In this document: positions 16,556 to 24,384 of the stretch, in pieces
Layout: each line of letters opens with the position of its first letter
Numbering within the stretch: position 1 is the stretch's first letter
Source: Legionella cardiaca
GTDB taxonomy: Bacteria; Pseudomonadota; Gammaproteobacteria; Legionellales; Legionellaceae
Assembly (NCBI RefSeq): GCF_029026145.1
Contig: NZ_CP119078.1
Span: 3,281,001 to 3,345,000 of the forward strand
Direction of reading: 5' to 3'
DNA length: 64,000 bases
Program-made: the position numbers and the translations under genes
Notes under the pieces: model-generated
Seen by the model: only the letters and a program-made list of their open reading frames with translations
Database searches by the model: none
Told to the model about the DNA's origin: nothing

Positions 16556-16576
16556 GTCATGCCCGCGAAGGCGGAC
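16556..16576. repeat. Interspersed repeat fragment, GTCATGCCCGCG type
   Basis: GTCATGCCCGCGAAGGCGGA is a GC-rich motif unlike its AT-rich surroundings. The first 12 bases recur at 36136-36147. Such short dispersed motifs occur in many genomes; the translation SAFAGMT in spurious 5' extensions is characteristic of them. Confidence 0.5.
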
Positions 16577-16731
16577 AACCATCCATCAAAATAATCTGGA
16601 GCGTATGCATTCCCTTTGGCAAGATACGTTTGGAGACAAGCGCTGGCCTGATTCCCCGTGTCAAATCGAGACCAAAGGGCCTAGCGTGACATAAAATGCT
16701 AACAATGGCAAAAAATTCACTAATTTGAATT

Positions 16732-17219
16732 ATGTCTTCTGATCCGTGTAGAGTAGTCGAAGCTCGGCATATTTCCAGTTCTAGAGATCTGGTAGCGAAT
16801 AGAGAAGAACATGATCTTCTAGAAGAAATGCTTGAGGAGTCAACGTATATTGCTAATAACGAGCACTACTTAATTTTTACCCCTTTAGGTATCCTTCACT
16901 GAAATATGGATTTAGATTTTGCTAGGGAGTACGAACCATCCTTATGGTATTGCTCTCTTGATTACTAGCCGCTTTAGCTGAAGTAGCTTGAAGTATTTAT
17001 CTTTGCATCGGCAAGATCAAAAAAAATTGGGTAAAAACGTCGCAGCATTTACCTCGGAGGTGTTTTTTGAAAAAGGGGCCGATTTATCTTTAATACGCTA
17101 ATTGGCGGTGCTGGGCAAACGAAAATAATGTTGAATTTACGCGTGATGAGATTTTGAATAAAAGAAAGTTCTCTTTTCTAGAAGATTTCGAGTTAATAAT
17201 TAATTCCCCTAATTACTGA
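16732..17219 (+). pseudogene. Decayed protein-coding gene
   Basis: Protein-like sequence continues through three frames. A 56-codon frame starts at ATG 16732 and stops at 16902. The same frame resumes after the stop as NMDLDFAREYEPSLWYCSLD. A second frame carries KKLGKNVAAFTSEVFFEKGA followed by DLSLI, then stops at 17099-17101. A third, from 17097, continues ANWRCWANENNVEFTRDEIL to an ordinary end at TGA 17219. This needs at least one in-frame stop and two frameshifts, with a gap around 16965-17000 where no frame is clean. I do not recognise the ancestral family. No ribosome-binding site precedes 16732. Confidence 0.5.
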
Positions 17220-17304
17220 AATTAGTTCAATAAAGCCAATAACGTTATGATTGTAATTTATGAACCTAGTTAGTTAATGAATTGGAAACCGGGTTGCCTC
17301 TGTG

Positions 17305-17721
17305 CTATCGAGGCCTGTAATGCGATTGATAGACATAGCTGCCATTATTATTTTCTGTGATTTCACTCATGAGCTCGATTAGGACTCTTAAAAAGAAAGC
17401 AGCTAACGTGATGGTTAATCCGGTTATAGCGTGATTATTATCTTGAGAGCAAAGCGCTGCGGTAAAGAGGAGTATGCCTGACAGCATGCTGATAATTACC
17501 GCATTATTCAAGAATTCATTATGATTCAAGCGATAAAAAATGCTGTGCCGATTAGTACTGGCTTGCTCCATTTGTTCTAGGTGATCGGATTGTTCTAATT
17601 GTCCGGGATCTGATTCCTCAAGCTCCAATTGTTCCATCTGTCCTAATTCATTAATTATTTCATCTAAAGGAGTAGCGACCTGGGTGTTTATTGTTTTAAA
17701 TTTGGTTCCATATTTGCTCAT
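17305..17721 (-). CDS. Hypothetical protein with two membrane segments
   Basis: 138 residues from ATG 17721 (an in-frame TTG at 17736 is less likely). The first 65 residues are polar with a Glu/Gln/Leu-rich stretch (ELGQMEQLELEESDPGQLEQ) that may form a coiled coil. Two hydrophobic segments follow (about 78-92, 99-120: AVIISMLSGILLFTAAL and AITGLTITLAAFFLRVLIEL). The tail is short and ends YQSHYRPR. I do not recognise a family. Predicted topology places both ends in the cytoplasm, in or near the inner membrane. It sits next to a decayed gene, in an area of accessory character. Confidence 0.65.
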   Translation of the reverse strand: MSKYGTKFKTINTQVATPLDEIINELGQMEQLELEESDPGQLEQSDHLEQMEQASTNRHSIFYRLNHNEFLNNAVIISMLSGILLFTAALCSQDNNHAITGLTITLAAFFLRVLIELMSEITENNNGSYVYQSHYRPR

Positions 17722-17932
17722 AATGCAACAATCCAAATAAAAGAAAATAGAATAACAAGCCTCTTATAAAATAAGCTCCCTCTTTGGTAATTTTTATTTT
17801 CCATAAAATTTTAACCAATCGTTTTTGCAATTTGCAATGTTTAACTAGCTCGCCCACTCGATCAGTAGAATTTCATTAAAGCTAAGATTTATAAGAAGAG
17901 ATAAAAAAATATTAACTTGGGTATAAATTTTG

Positions 17933-17960
17933 TTGTAAAACGATAATTTATTGTTATAAT
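17933..17960 (+). promoter_or_regulatory. Promoter for the DUF2975/XRE operon
   Basis: TTGTAA at 17933-17938 and a perfect TATAAT at 17955-17960, spaced 16 bp, lie just upstream of the gene starting at 17994. Confidence 0.6.
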
Positions 17961-17993
17961 GCAGTGGTTTCAACTCCAGAAAGGAACGTTATT

Positions 17994-18527
17994 ATGCAAA
18001 AAATAAAATTTACAAGTCATATGCTTTATCTCTTATTCCGCGCACTCTGTTGGCTAATACCACTCATCACTACGTATCTCATTCTGTTTAATATTGAAGA
18101 TATGTTAACGTGGGGTGGATGGGCCGTGACTCCCGCTCAAATCCATGATACGCATTTCTCATTAACACATCGCTTAGCCATTTTGGCGATTCAATGCGCG
18201 CCCTTATCTATCAGTGTTCTTATCTTTCATAAGCTTGCTAATTTATTTAGGCTTTATGAACAGGGAAATTTATTCGAGGAAGAGAATATAAAATTAATTA
18301 AACAAATTAGCATTTATATGATTGCGGGGGAATTGTTGCAATTGATTTATCAACCCTTAATCACTGCTGCATTGACTTTTAATAATCCCCCAGGACAGCG
18401 TTTTGCAAGCATTACGCTAGGCACAACCAATGTTTCAACACTGATTACTGCCTGCATTATTTTGGTGGCTTCATGGATTATCAAAGAAGCTCATCAATTA
18501 AAAGCAGATAGTCAATTAACAATTTAA
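17994..18527 (+). CDS. DUF2975 family four-helix membrane protein
   Basis: 177 residues from ATG 17994 with AAGGAA upstream; an earlier in-frame start at 17964 would overlap the promoter. Four hydrophobic segments are visible (about 8-32, 54-75, 103-122, 142-162), matching DUF2975 membrane proteins. The loop LYEQGNLFEEENIKLIKQI is typical. Such proteins are often encoded with a small XRE-type regulator of the YozG kind, which is exactly the next gene (11 bp gap). The pair is probably regulatory, with the membrane protein modulating the repressor; this is an inference from repeated linkage, not from demonstrated biochemistry. Confidence 0.8.
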   Translation: MQKIKFTSHMLYLLFRALCWLIPLITTYLILFNIEDMLTWGGWAVTPAQIHDTHFSLTHRLAILAIQCAPLSISVLIFHKLANLFRLYEQGNLFEEENIKLIKQISIYMIAGELLQLIYQPLITAALTFNNPPGQRFASITLGTTNVSTLITACIILVASWIIKEAHQLKADSQLTI

Positions 18528-18538
18528 GGAAAAGTTGT

Positions 18539-18775
18539 ATGCCTATTATTGTTAATCTAGATGTTATGATGGCTAAGAGAAAATGTCGGCTAAAGGAATT
18601 AGCCGAGGCAATTGGAATTACTGAAGCCAATTTATCCATTTTAAAAAATGGCAAAGCAAAAGCCATTCGCTTAGCAACCCTTGAGGCAATTTGTACTTAT
18701 TTGCAATGCCAGCCCGGGGATATTCTCGAGTATCAACTCGATAAGACAATGCCCTTAGAACAAGAAAGCGCTTAA
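18539..18775 (+). CDS. Small XRE-type (YozG-like) transcriptional regulator
   Basis: 78 residues, start ATG 18539 with AAGGAAA upstream. It has a Cro/CI helix-turn-helix: MAKRKCRLKELAEAIGITEA followed by NLSILKNGKAKAIRLATLEA, ending QPGDILEYQ, the typical end of the YozG group. It is co-transcribed with the DUF2975 gene. It likely autoregulates the promoter at 17933-17960, but I see no clear palindrome there. Confidence 0.88.
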   Translation: MPIIVNLDVMMAKRKCRLKELAEAIGITEANLSILKNGKAKAIRLATLEAICTYLQCQPGDILEYQLDKTMPLEQESA

Positions 18776-18794
18776 AAGCACTCATCTCCCTACT

Positions 18795-18814
18795 TGCCGT
18801 GCTTATGCACGGCA
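18795..18814 (+). terminator. Hairpin after the XRE gene
   Basis: TGCCGTGC (18795-18802), loop TTAT, GCACGGCA (18807-18814): a perfect GC-rich 8-bp stem located 20 bp after the stop. No U tract follows, so it may be a weak or rho-assisted terminator. Confidence 0.55.
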
Positions 18815-19080
18815 TCTTGATAAGGGCATGGAAACTATATTAGGGTCTGTTGACATTTCCACTTGCCCTACGTGTCGCGGCTTTTCGAACGCTCAATTGA
18901 GTGAGCTTACCTTTTCTTAAACTTCATATTTTAATTTTGGTTAGTCGTCCTGTTAAGTTTAGTTGTTTTTTAAAAGACTAAGTGGGCAATATTAATTTTG
19001 ATTAGCTATACTAATAACCAGCATCCCTTTAAGCTAACAGGGCGAATATTAAAGTATTTTTTCATTAGTAAGGACACTTA
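18815..19080. other. Intergenic region before the keto-acid decarboxylase
   Basis: 266 bp without an open frame. It contains TATACT at 19007-19012 as a possible -10 for the downstream gene, and a palindrome CTCAATTGAG near 18892. Nothing else is recognisable. Confidence 0.4.
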
Positions 19081-20736
19081 ATGATGGCTAAAATGACAAT
19101 TGGTGATTATTTATTAACTCGTCTCACAGAGCTTAATATCAGCGATATTTTTGGTGTACCCGGTGATTATAACCTCACTTTTTTAGATCAAATTGTAAAT
19201 TTTCCTAAATTACGGTGGATAGGTAATTGTAACGAATTAAATGCTGCTTATGCTGCTGATGGCTATGCTCGCGTGCGGGGGGCTGCAGCAATTGTCACGA
19301 CCTTTGGTGTGGGAGAGCTCAGTGCTATTAATGGTATTGCAGGAAGCTATGCAGAGTATTTACCTATCGTCAACATTGTCGGAGCGCCTTCAACCATTAC
19401 TCAACGGCAAAGTGCCATCATGCATCATACCTTCGGTACGGGGGACTTTAAGGTTTTTATTAAAATGTTCGAAAACCTTTCAGCGGCAGTTGCTATTCTT
19501 GATTCCGCTGAAAAAGCTGCCGAACTTATTGATACTGCCTTGGAAAAATGTTGGGTGAAAAAACAGCCGGTCTATATCAGTTTACCCAGCGATATGGTCA
19601 ATGTTGAAATTGACGCCCCGAAAAACCCGTTAAACCTAAAATACCCGGACTCAAATCCTGATTCAGTTGCTGAATTGGTGTCTCGTACAGCAGAATTAAT
19701 TCGTGCGGCAAAAGCACCCGTGATTTTAGCTGATCTTTGCGCATCGCGTCATAATATGAAAGAGCTTATTCATAATTTTCTTGAGCAAACCGGCATTCCT
19801 TTTGCCACTATGAATATGGGGAAAGGAATTATCAACGAATCACATCCTGGATTTATTGGTTTTTATAATGGCGCTTACAGTACACCAGGAGTGCAAGAAC
19901 GTGTTGAAAGTTCAGATTGTATTGTTTCCTTTGGAACGGTTTTATCTGATTTTAATACGGGAGGATTCACTTGTTGTATTGATGCGAATGCGACGGTGGA
20001 AATTCATAGTAACTATGTAAAAGTACGTCGTTCAATTTACCCCGATGTTTATTTTAATGCCGTTATTCCCGCTTTAACAAAAGATTTAGAAGATTATCAT
20101 TACCAAGGGAAAATCAATAACCCTAAAAAAACAAGCTATCAACCTCAAGAAGGCAAAATTACCCAGAAACGCTTTTGGAATAATATGGCGCATTATTTTA
20201 AACCCCAGGATATTATTCTGGCTGAAACGGGCACAAGCATGTTTGGTTTATTAGAAACTACGATTCCTGATAATAGCATTTTTATTGCGCAGTCTTTATG
20301 GGGCTCAATTGGCTATACTGTGGGAGCCCTACTTGGGGCGGCACTTGCTGATAGGAATCGCCGCACAATATTGTTTGTTGGAGATGGGTCGTTTCAGTTA
20401 ACCGCTCAGGAAATATCAACAGTATTACGGCAAAAACTGGCGCCAATTGTTTTCTTATTGAATAATGATGGCTATACCATTGAGCGGGTAATTCACGGCC
20501 CAAAAATGATTTATAATGACATTCAACCTTGGCAATACGCACAGCTTCCGATGATTTTTGGTGACAATGTATTTACGGCAAAAGTCAGTACAGAGGCGCA
20601 ATTAGCCGAAGTGCTTGAGCAAACTGAAGCGCAGAAAGATAAAATGTGCTTTATTGAAGTAATGATGGACAGGGATGATTGTCCGGAAAATTTACGTAAA
20701 TTAGGGAAAGCTTGTGAAGAGAAAAATAAAGGGTAA
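19081..20736 (+). CDS. ThDP-dependent 2-keto-acid decarboxylase (pyruvate/indolepyruvate type)
   Basis: 551 residues, normal for the family. AAGGACACTTA precedes ATG ATG. The N-terminal ThDP-binding domain has the activating glutamate in NCNELNAAYAADGYAR (Glu52) and the catalytic pair His115-His116 (MHHTFGTGDF). The C-terminal domain has the ThDP motif GDGSFQLTAQ...NNDGYTIE (about 434-462), with a GSIGYTVGALLGAA substrate region before it. These enzymes convert pyruvate to acetaldehyde and CO2, or act on branched or aromatic keto acids. Sequence alone does not fix the substrate. The enzyme is cytoplasmic and monocistronic. Confidence 0.9.
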   Translation: MMAKMTIGDYLLTRLTELNISDIFGVPGDYNLTFLDQIVNFPKLRWIGNCNELNAAYAADGYARVRGAAAIVTTFGVGELSAINGIAGSYAEYLPIVNIVGAPSTITQRQSAIMHHTFGTGDFKVFIKMFENLSAAVAILDSAEKAAELIDTALEKCWVKKQPVYISLPSDMVNVEIDAPKNPLNLKYPDSNPDSVAELVSRTAELIRAAKAPVILADLCASRHNMKELIHNFLEQTGIPFATMNMGKGIINESHPGFIGFYNGAYSTPGVQERVESSDCIVSFGTVLSDFNTGGFTCCIDANATVEIHSNYVKVRRSIYPDVYFNAVIPALTKDLEDYHYQGKINNPKKTSYQPQEGKITQKRFWNNMAHYFKPQDIILAETGTSMFGLLETTIPDNSIFIAQSLWGSIGYTVGALLGAALADRNRRTILFVGDGSFQLTAQEISTVLRQKLAPIVFLLNNDGYTIERVIHGPKMIYNDIQPWQYAQLPMIFGDNVFTAKVSTEAQLAEVLEQTEAQKDKMCFIEVMMDRDDCPENLRKLGKACEEKNKG

Positions 20737-20830
20737 TTGACCAGTGATACCAGTTTAATTGCACGCATGATTGAGTAAGTCGATTTGATGATTTACTCAA
20801 GGGATTAGTTACATAAGAAGGAGCATAGTC

Positions 20831-21016
20831 ATGTTATATTGGGCGCTTGTTTTCTTGGTTATTGCAATAATTGCCGGTTTATTTGGTTTTCGTGGGGTAT
20901 CCTCTACCGCCACGTATATCGCCAAAGTATTATTTTTTATATTCATTGTTATTTTTATTATTTCGTTACTATTTGGTTTGTTTACTGGTGGTCCGGCTTT
21001 GCCCCCGACACCTTAA
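20831..21016 (+). CDS. DUF1328 (YtjA) small membrane protein
   Basis: 61 residues with AAGAAGGAG before ATG. It is nearly all hydrophobic: two helices (about 3-21, 28-52) with the conserved GLFGFRGVSSTATYIAKVLF and a Pro-rich end. It matches the DUF1328 family of stress-associated inner-membrane proteins of unknown role. It is separated from the next gene by 30 bp, so the two may be co-transcribed. Confidence 0.88.
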   Translation: MLYWALVFLVIAIIAGLFGFRGVSSTATYIAKVLFFIFIVIFIISLLFGLFTGGPALPPTP

Positions 21017-21046
21017 ACGCGTCCGAATTAATTTTTGAAGATAAAA

Positions 21047-22219
21047 ATGGATAATTTACAATGGCTTACTAAGCTTATTGGTTTCAATACCATTTCAAGC
21101 AATTCGAATATGCTGTTGATTGAAGCCATTGCTGTTTGGTTTAAGCTTCACCATATTGATTCGCAAATTATTCATGGGCCTGCGGAAGGCAAAGCAAATT
21201 TGTTCGCCACAATTCCTGCAAAGGATGGCCAAACTCAAGGGGGTATTTTGTTGTCAGGTCATACGGATGTTGTTCCTGTCGCAGGACAACTGTGGGCGAC
21301 TGATCCCTTTGTTGCAACAGAAAAAGACGGCAAAATTTATGGTCGTGGCGCTAGCGATATGAAAGGGTTTATTGCAGTTGTGCTTGCATTGGTGCCGGAA
21401 TTTATAGCATTGCAATTAAGTAAACCCATTCATTTTGCATTTACCTATGATGAAGAGGTCGGTTGCATTGGTGTTGATTTTTTAATTGAGTATCTCCAAA
21501 AAATTGGTATACAGCCTGAGGGTTGTATCGTTGGCGAACCCTCAAATATGCGACCAATAATTGGTGAAAAATCCAGGCAGGTTTATCACTGCCAAATACA
21601 AGGATTGGCAGCACATTCTTCCCGTGCGGATAAGGGATGTAATGCAATCGAGTACGCAAGCCAATTAATCTGTTATATTCGCAAAATAGCAAATCATCTA
21701 AGAGAGCAAGGCCCTTTTGATAATGATTTTGACCTTCCTTATACAACAATTTCTACAAATATTGTCAGTGGCGGAACAGCGACCAATGTAATCGCGGGTA
21801 CCTGCGAACTCTTATTTGAAGTTCGCTACTTACCCCAATTTCTCCAACAAAATTTTCGTAGCCAGATTGAAAATTATATTAATAGTGAACTATTACCGGA
21901 AATGAAAAAAATATACCCGGAAGCGGCGATTTATCTAAACCTAAACTCTGATTCTTCAGGATTCGTGGCTTCCGAAGATGCCCCCATTACCAAATTAGTT
22001 CGTCGAATCACAGGGATAGGAGAGCGTTTAAAGGTTTCCTATTCAACTGAAGCAAGAGCCTATCAAGATGCAGGAATTAACACGGTTGTTTGCGGCCCAG
22101 GAAATATCGAGCAGGCGCATCGACCAAATGAGTTCATTACCATTGAGCAACTTAATATTTGTGAGTATTTTCTTAAAAATGTTATTAATTTGTTTTGTCT
22201 AAATAGTAGTGCAAATTAG
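21047..22219 (+). CDS. argE: Acetylornithine deacetylase-like M20 peptidase
   Basis: 390 residues from ATG 21047; an in-frame TTG lies 12 bp upstream. M20 metal ligands are complete: SGHTDVVP (His), GRGASDMKGF (Asp), TYDEEVGCIG (Glu pair, catalytic), VGEPSNM and C-terminal EQAHRPNEFI (His). The middle dimerisation domain contains the conserved GLAAHSSRADKGCNA. The overall pattern is closest to ArgE, which removes acetate from N-acetylornithine in arginine synthesis, but other acyl-amino acid deacylases (DapE, succinyl-diaminopimelate) share it. No other arg gene is nearby. It is cytoplasmic and converges on a GNAT gene 4 bp beyond its stop. Confidence 0.82.
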   Translation: MDNLQWLTKLIGFNTISSNSNMLLIEAIAVWFKLHHIDSQIIHGPAEGKANLFATIPAKDGQTQGGILLSGHTDVVPVAGQLWATDPFVATEKDGKIYGRGASDMKGFIAVVLALVPEFIALQLSKPIHFAFTYDEEVGCIGVDFLIEYLQKIGIQPEGCIVGEPSNMRPIIGEKSRQVYHCQIQGLAAHSSRADKGCNAIEYASQLICYIRKIANHLREQGPFDNDFDLPYTTISTNIVSGGTATNVIAGTCELLFEVRYLPQFLQQNFRSQIENYINSELLPEMKKIYPEAAIYLNLNSDSSGFVASEDAPITKLVRRITGIGERLKVSYSTEARAYQDAGINTVVCGPGNIEQAHRPNEFITIEQLNICEYFLKNVINLFCLNSSAN

Positions 22220-22223
22220 GGGA

Positions 22224-22727
22224 TTAACGATTTTTAATCCGATAAAATTTGCATTTCATATCGAGATAAATGCCATCCTTATAATATTCCATGCCACATT
22301 TTTTCATGACTCGAATAGAGGCTTTGTTATCAATGTCGGCATAGGCAACAATGTAGTCTGTTGCGATATTTTCTTTGGCCCAAGCCAGTAACGCACTCAA
22401 TACTTCAGTGGCATAGCCCTTATTCCAATATCTTTTATGAAAAAGATAGCCAACCTTCACTTCACCATGGTCAATTTCATCAAAATAAGCCTCACCAATG
22501 AATTCTTTAGTTTGAAGTTTGAAAATAACCAAACAAGGTAAGTGCTTGCGCTCGTAGCTGTATAAACACTCTTCGATATAGTCTTTGATTTCGCGGTAAC
22601 TTAAAGTCCCTTCAGGGTAGTATTTCTTAACAACGGGATCTTGTTCGATTTTTTCTAAATGGACAACATCTTCTCGCGTGATAAGTCGTAAGCCAAGATG
22701 CTTTGTTTCAATAAAGTAAGGTTCCAT
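22224..22727 (-). CDS. GNAT N-acetyltransferase, RimJ/RimL type
   Basis: 167 residues. It shows the RimJ/RimL pattern: ETKHLGLRLITREDVVHLEK at the start, GYLFHKRYWNKGYATEVLSA as the acetyl-CoA loop, and NKASIRVMKKCGMEYYKDGI at the end. The fold transfers acetyl from acetyl-CoA to an amine of a protein, antibiotic or metabolite. The specific substrate is not evident. It stands alone, convergent with argE. Confidence 0.88.
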   Translation of the reverse strand: MEPYFIETKHLGLRLITREDVVHLEKIEQDPVVKKYYPEGTLSYREIKDYIEECLYSYERKHLPCLVIFKLQTKEFIGEAYFDEIDHGEVKVGYLFHKRYWNKGYATEVLSALLAWAKENIATDYIVAYADIDNKASIRVMKKCGMEYYKDGIYLDMKCKFYRIKNR

Positions 22728-22854
22728 CTCTTAATTCTCAATAAAACAAATTAGCAATCTGTTGAATTCTCTTTTTAAGATGGACCAAAAGAGAAAGAAA
22801 ATCCATCCCACGAATAAGTTAGAATAGAGTGTTGGATGACGAATATTTTTCATG

Positions 22855-22884
22855 TTGACAAAAAATTGTGACAGGATCTACTCT
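22855..22884 (+). promoter_or_regulatory. Possible promoter of the PlaC-like lipase gene
   Basis: A perfect -35 TTGACA lies at 22855-22860. The best-spaced -10 is TACTCT at 22879-22884 (18 bp), which is weak. The gene's ATG is 94 bp further on. Confidence 0.4.
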
Positions 22885-22977
22885 ATTAGATAAATTCATA
22901 AACAATCTTCTCTTTCGGCAAAATAAAAGCAAGCAGCAGACTCTAAATGGAATTATAAAAATCTAAGGAGAGATTTT

Positions 22978-24282
22978 ATGTCATCATATTGCACGAGGAT
23001 GTGCTATTGGCTGTGTCTGGTGGTTATTTGCGCTCCGCTCAGTCTTTTTGCAGCCAAGCCAGTAAAATCAATGGTTATTTTTGGCGACAGCTTATCTGAT
23101 AATGGTAATACCACCCATCTTTTAAAAAGCCTTCGACAGGATGAAAGCCCTGCTTATCTGGTAAAGCCATTAAAAATTTTTGTAATCAATAGGATGGAAG
23201 AGTTTGCTAATGACTACTATGTTCCGCAAATGGTTTTGGATGCGGGCGTTGAAATAGTAACTAATTTCTTTGACACTGAATTTGGTCCTTTCTTGGCTAA
23301 TTTAGTCAGTAAAGTACGTAAGGTCCCTATTCTTCCGGGTGATCCATACTGGCAAAATCATTTCTCTAATGGACGCGTATGGAATGAATATTTGGCAACG
23401 ATGGTAGGTGTCGATCGCGAAGATTTAAACTATTATGACAATCAGGCTTTTGGTGGCAGTTGGGCTGTGACCTATGATTATCAGGTCACAACCTGGAACC
23501 TAATTCGTCATCCATTGGGCACATTAAAAACCTTGATCGTGGGTAAGTTGATACCTCCTAGTTTGGGTTTGACTGTTCAAGCTTATTTGATGATGAATGG
23601 TACGCTTAACGATAAGACAGTATATTTTGTATTCACTGGGGCTAATGATTATCTGAATGTCTTATTCTTTGAGGATAATTATAATCCGGCTGTGATGAGT
23701 ATATATATTGATAATGTTCTGGATGGTTTGGCAGCAGGAGTGCGCAAATTGACAAGTGCCGGGGCACGTCGAGTTGTAATCATGGGGTTACCAAACATTG
23801 GTGCAACACCTAAATTTGTGCATACGACAGACAAGCCAGTCTTAACAGCTGCGCTGCAGCAGCATAATGAACGGTTACAAAAACGAATTGCAGAATGGCA
23901 AAAAGCCTCTCCTGAAGTTGATTTCCTTTATATCGATATGGAGCAATTTTTACAAAAAGCATTGGTTAATCCGCAAAAATATGGCTTTTCTAATGTTACC
24001 GATGCTTGTATTGATGTAAAATTTCCCATGATTAACGCTTTAGCAAATTCGCCATTTGCTAGAAATTATGTATTACAGTACGCGCAACTCTTGCAATATC
24101 ACGATAGACAATTTGGCCTTAAGGAAAAAAATTATCACGTATGCGATACCCCCGAAAATTACTTATTTTGGGATGAAATCCATCCTAGTACTCGGGCACA
24201 TCACTATTTAGCCTACGAAATTTGCGAGGTAATGAAAGAGCACGGCTATGAAGTCACATGCCAATCACCAGCAAATATTTAG
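22978..24282 (+). CDS. plaC: Secreted GDSL lipase/acyltransferase, PlaC-like
   Basis: 434 residues; AAGGAGAG precedes the ATG. A signal peptide (about 1-26) ends at LFAAKP. The SGNH/GDSL blocks are: I, FGDSLSDNGN with Ser38; II, QAFGGSWAV; III, TGANDYL; V, WDEIHPS with Asp399 and His402. In L. pneumophila, PlaC is a type II secreted glycerophospholipid:cholesterol acyltransferase of about this length; PlaA is much shorter. The lengthy middle insert and cysteines (Cys334, Cys375 region, Cys429) suit PlaC, which is activated by proteolysis in a disulfide loop. I infer substrate from that family; it is a likely membrane-lipid remodelling factor. It has its own probable promoter. Confidence 0.8.
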   Translation: MSSYCTRMCYWLCLVVICAPLSLFAAKPVKSMVIFGDSLSDNGNTTHLLKSLRQDESPAYLVKPLKIFVINRMEEFANDYYVPQMVLDAGVEIVTNFFDTEFGPFLANLVSKVRKVPILPGDPYWQNHFSNGRVWNEYLATMVGVDREDLNYYDNQAFGGSWAVTYDYQVTTWNLIRHPLGTLKTLIVGKLIPPSLGLTVQAYLMMNGTLNDKTVYFVFTGANDYLNVLFFEDNYNPAVMSIYIDNVLDGLAAGVRKLTSAGARRVVIMGLPNIGATPKFVHTTDKPVLTAALQQHNERLQKRIAEWQKASPEVDFLYIDMEQFLQKALVNPQKYGFSNVTDACIDVKFPMINALANSPFARNYVLQYAQLLQYHDRQFGLKEKNYHVCDTPENYLFWDEIHPSTRAHHYLAYEICEVMKEHGYEVTCQSPANI

Positions 24283-24384
24283 ATTTTGGCGCTAAATGTG
24301 GCATACTTTGGCAATTTTGCAAAGACATCACTCTGTACTCTACAGTTAAAATAGGGTGAGCTCGATGAGGTAAGGAGTTCTAAA

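Noticed and set aside
16516-16578. 5' extension of the GNAT-MazG gene
   Set aside because: It translates a GC-rich dispersed repeat (SAFAGMT), while the ATG at 16515 has its own AGGAT site.
17994-18775. DUF2975/XRE pair as a toxin-antitoxin module
   Set aside because: The membrane protein is not a known toxin class and the pair is usually described as regulator plus membrane protein.
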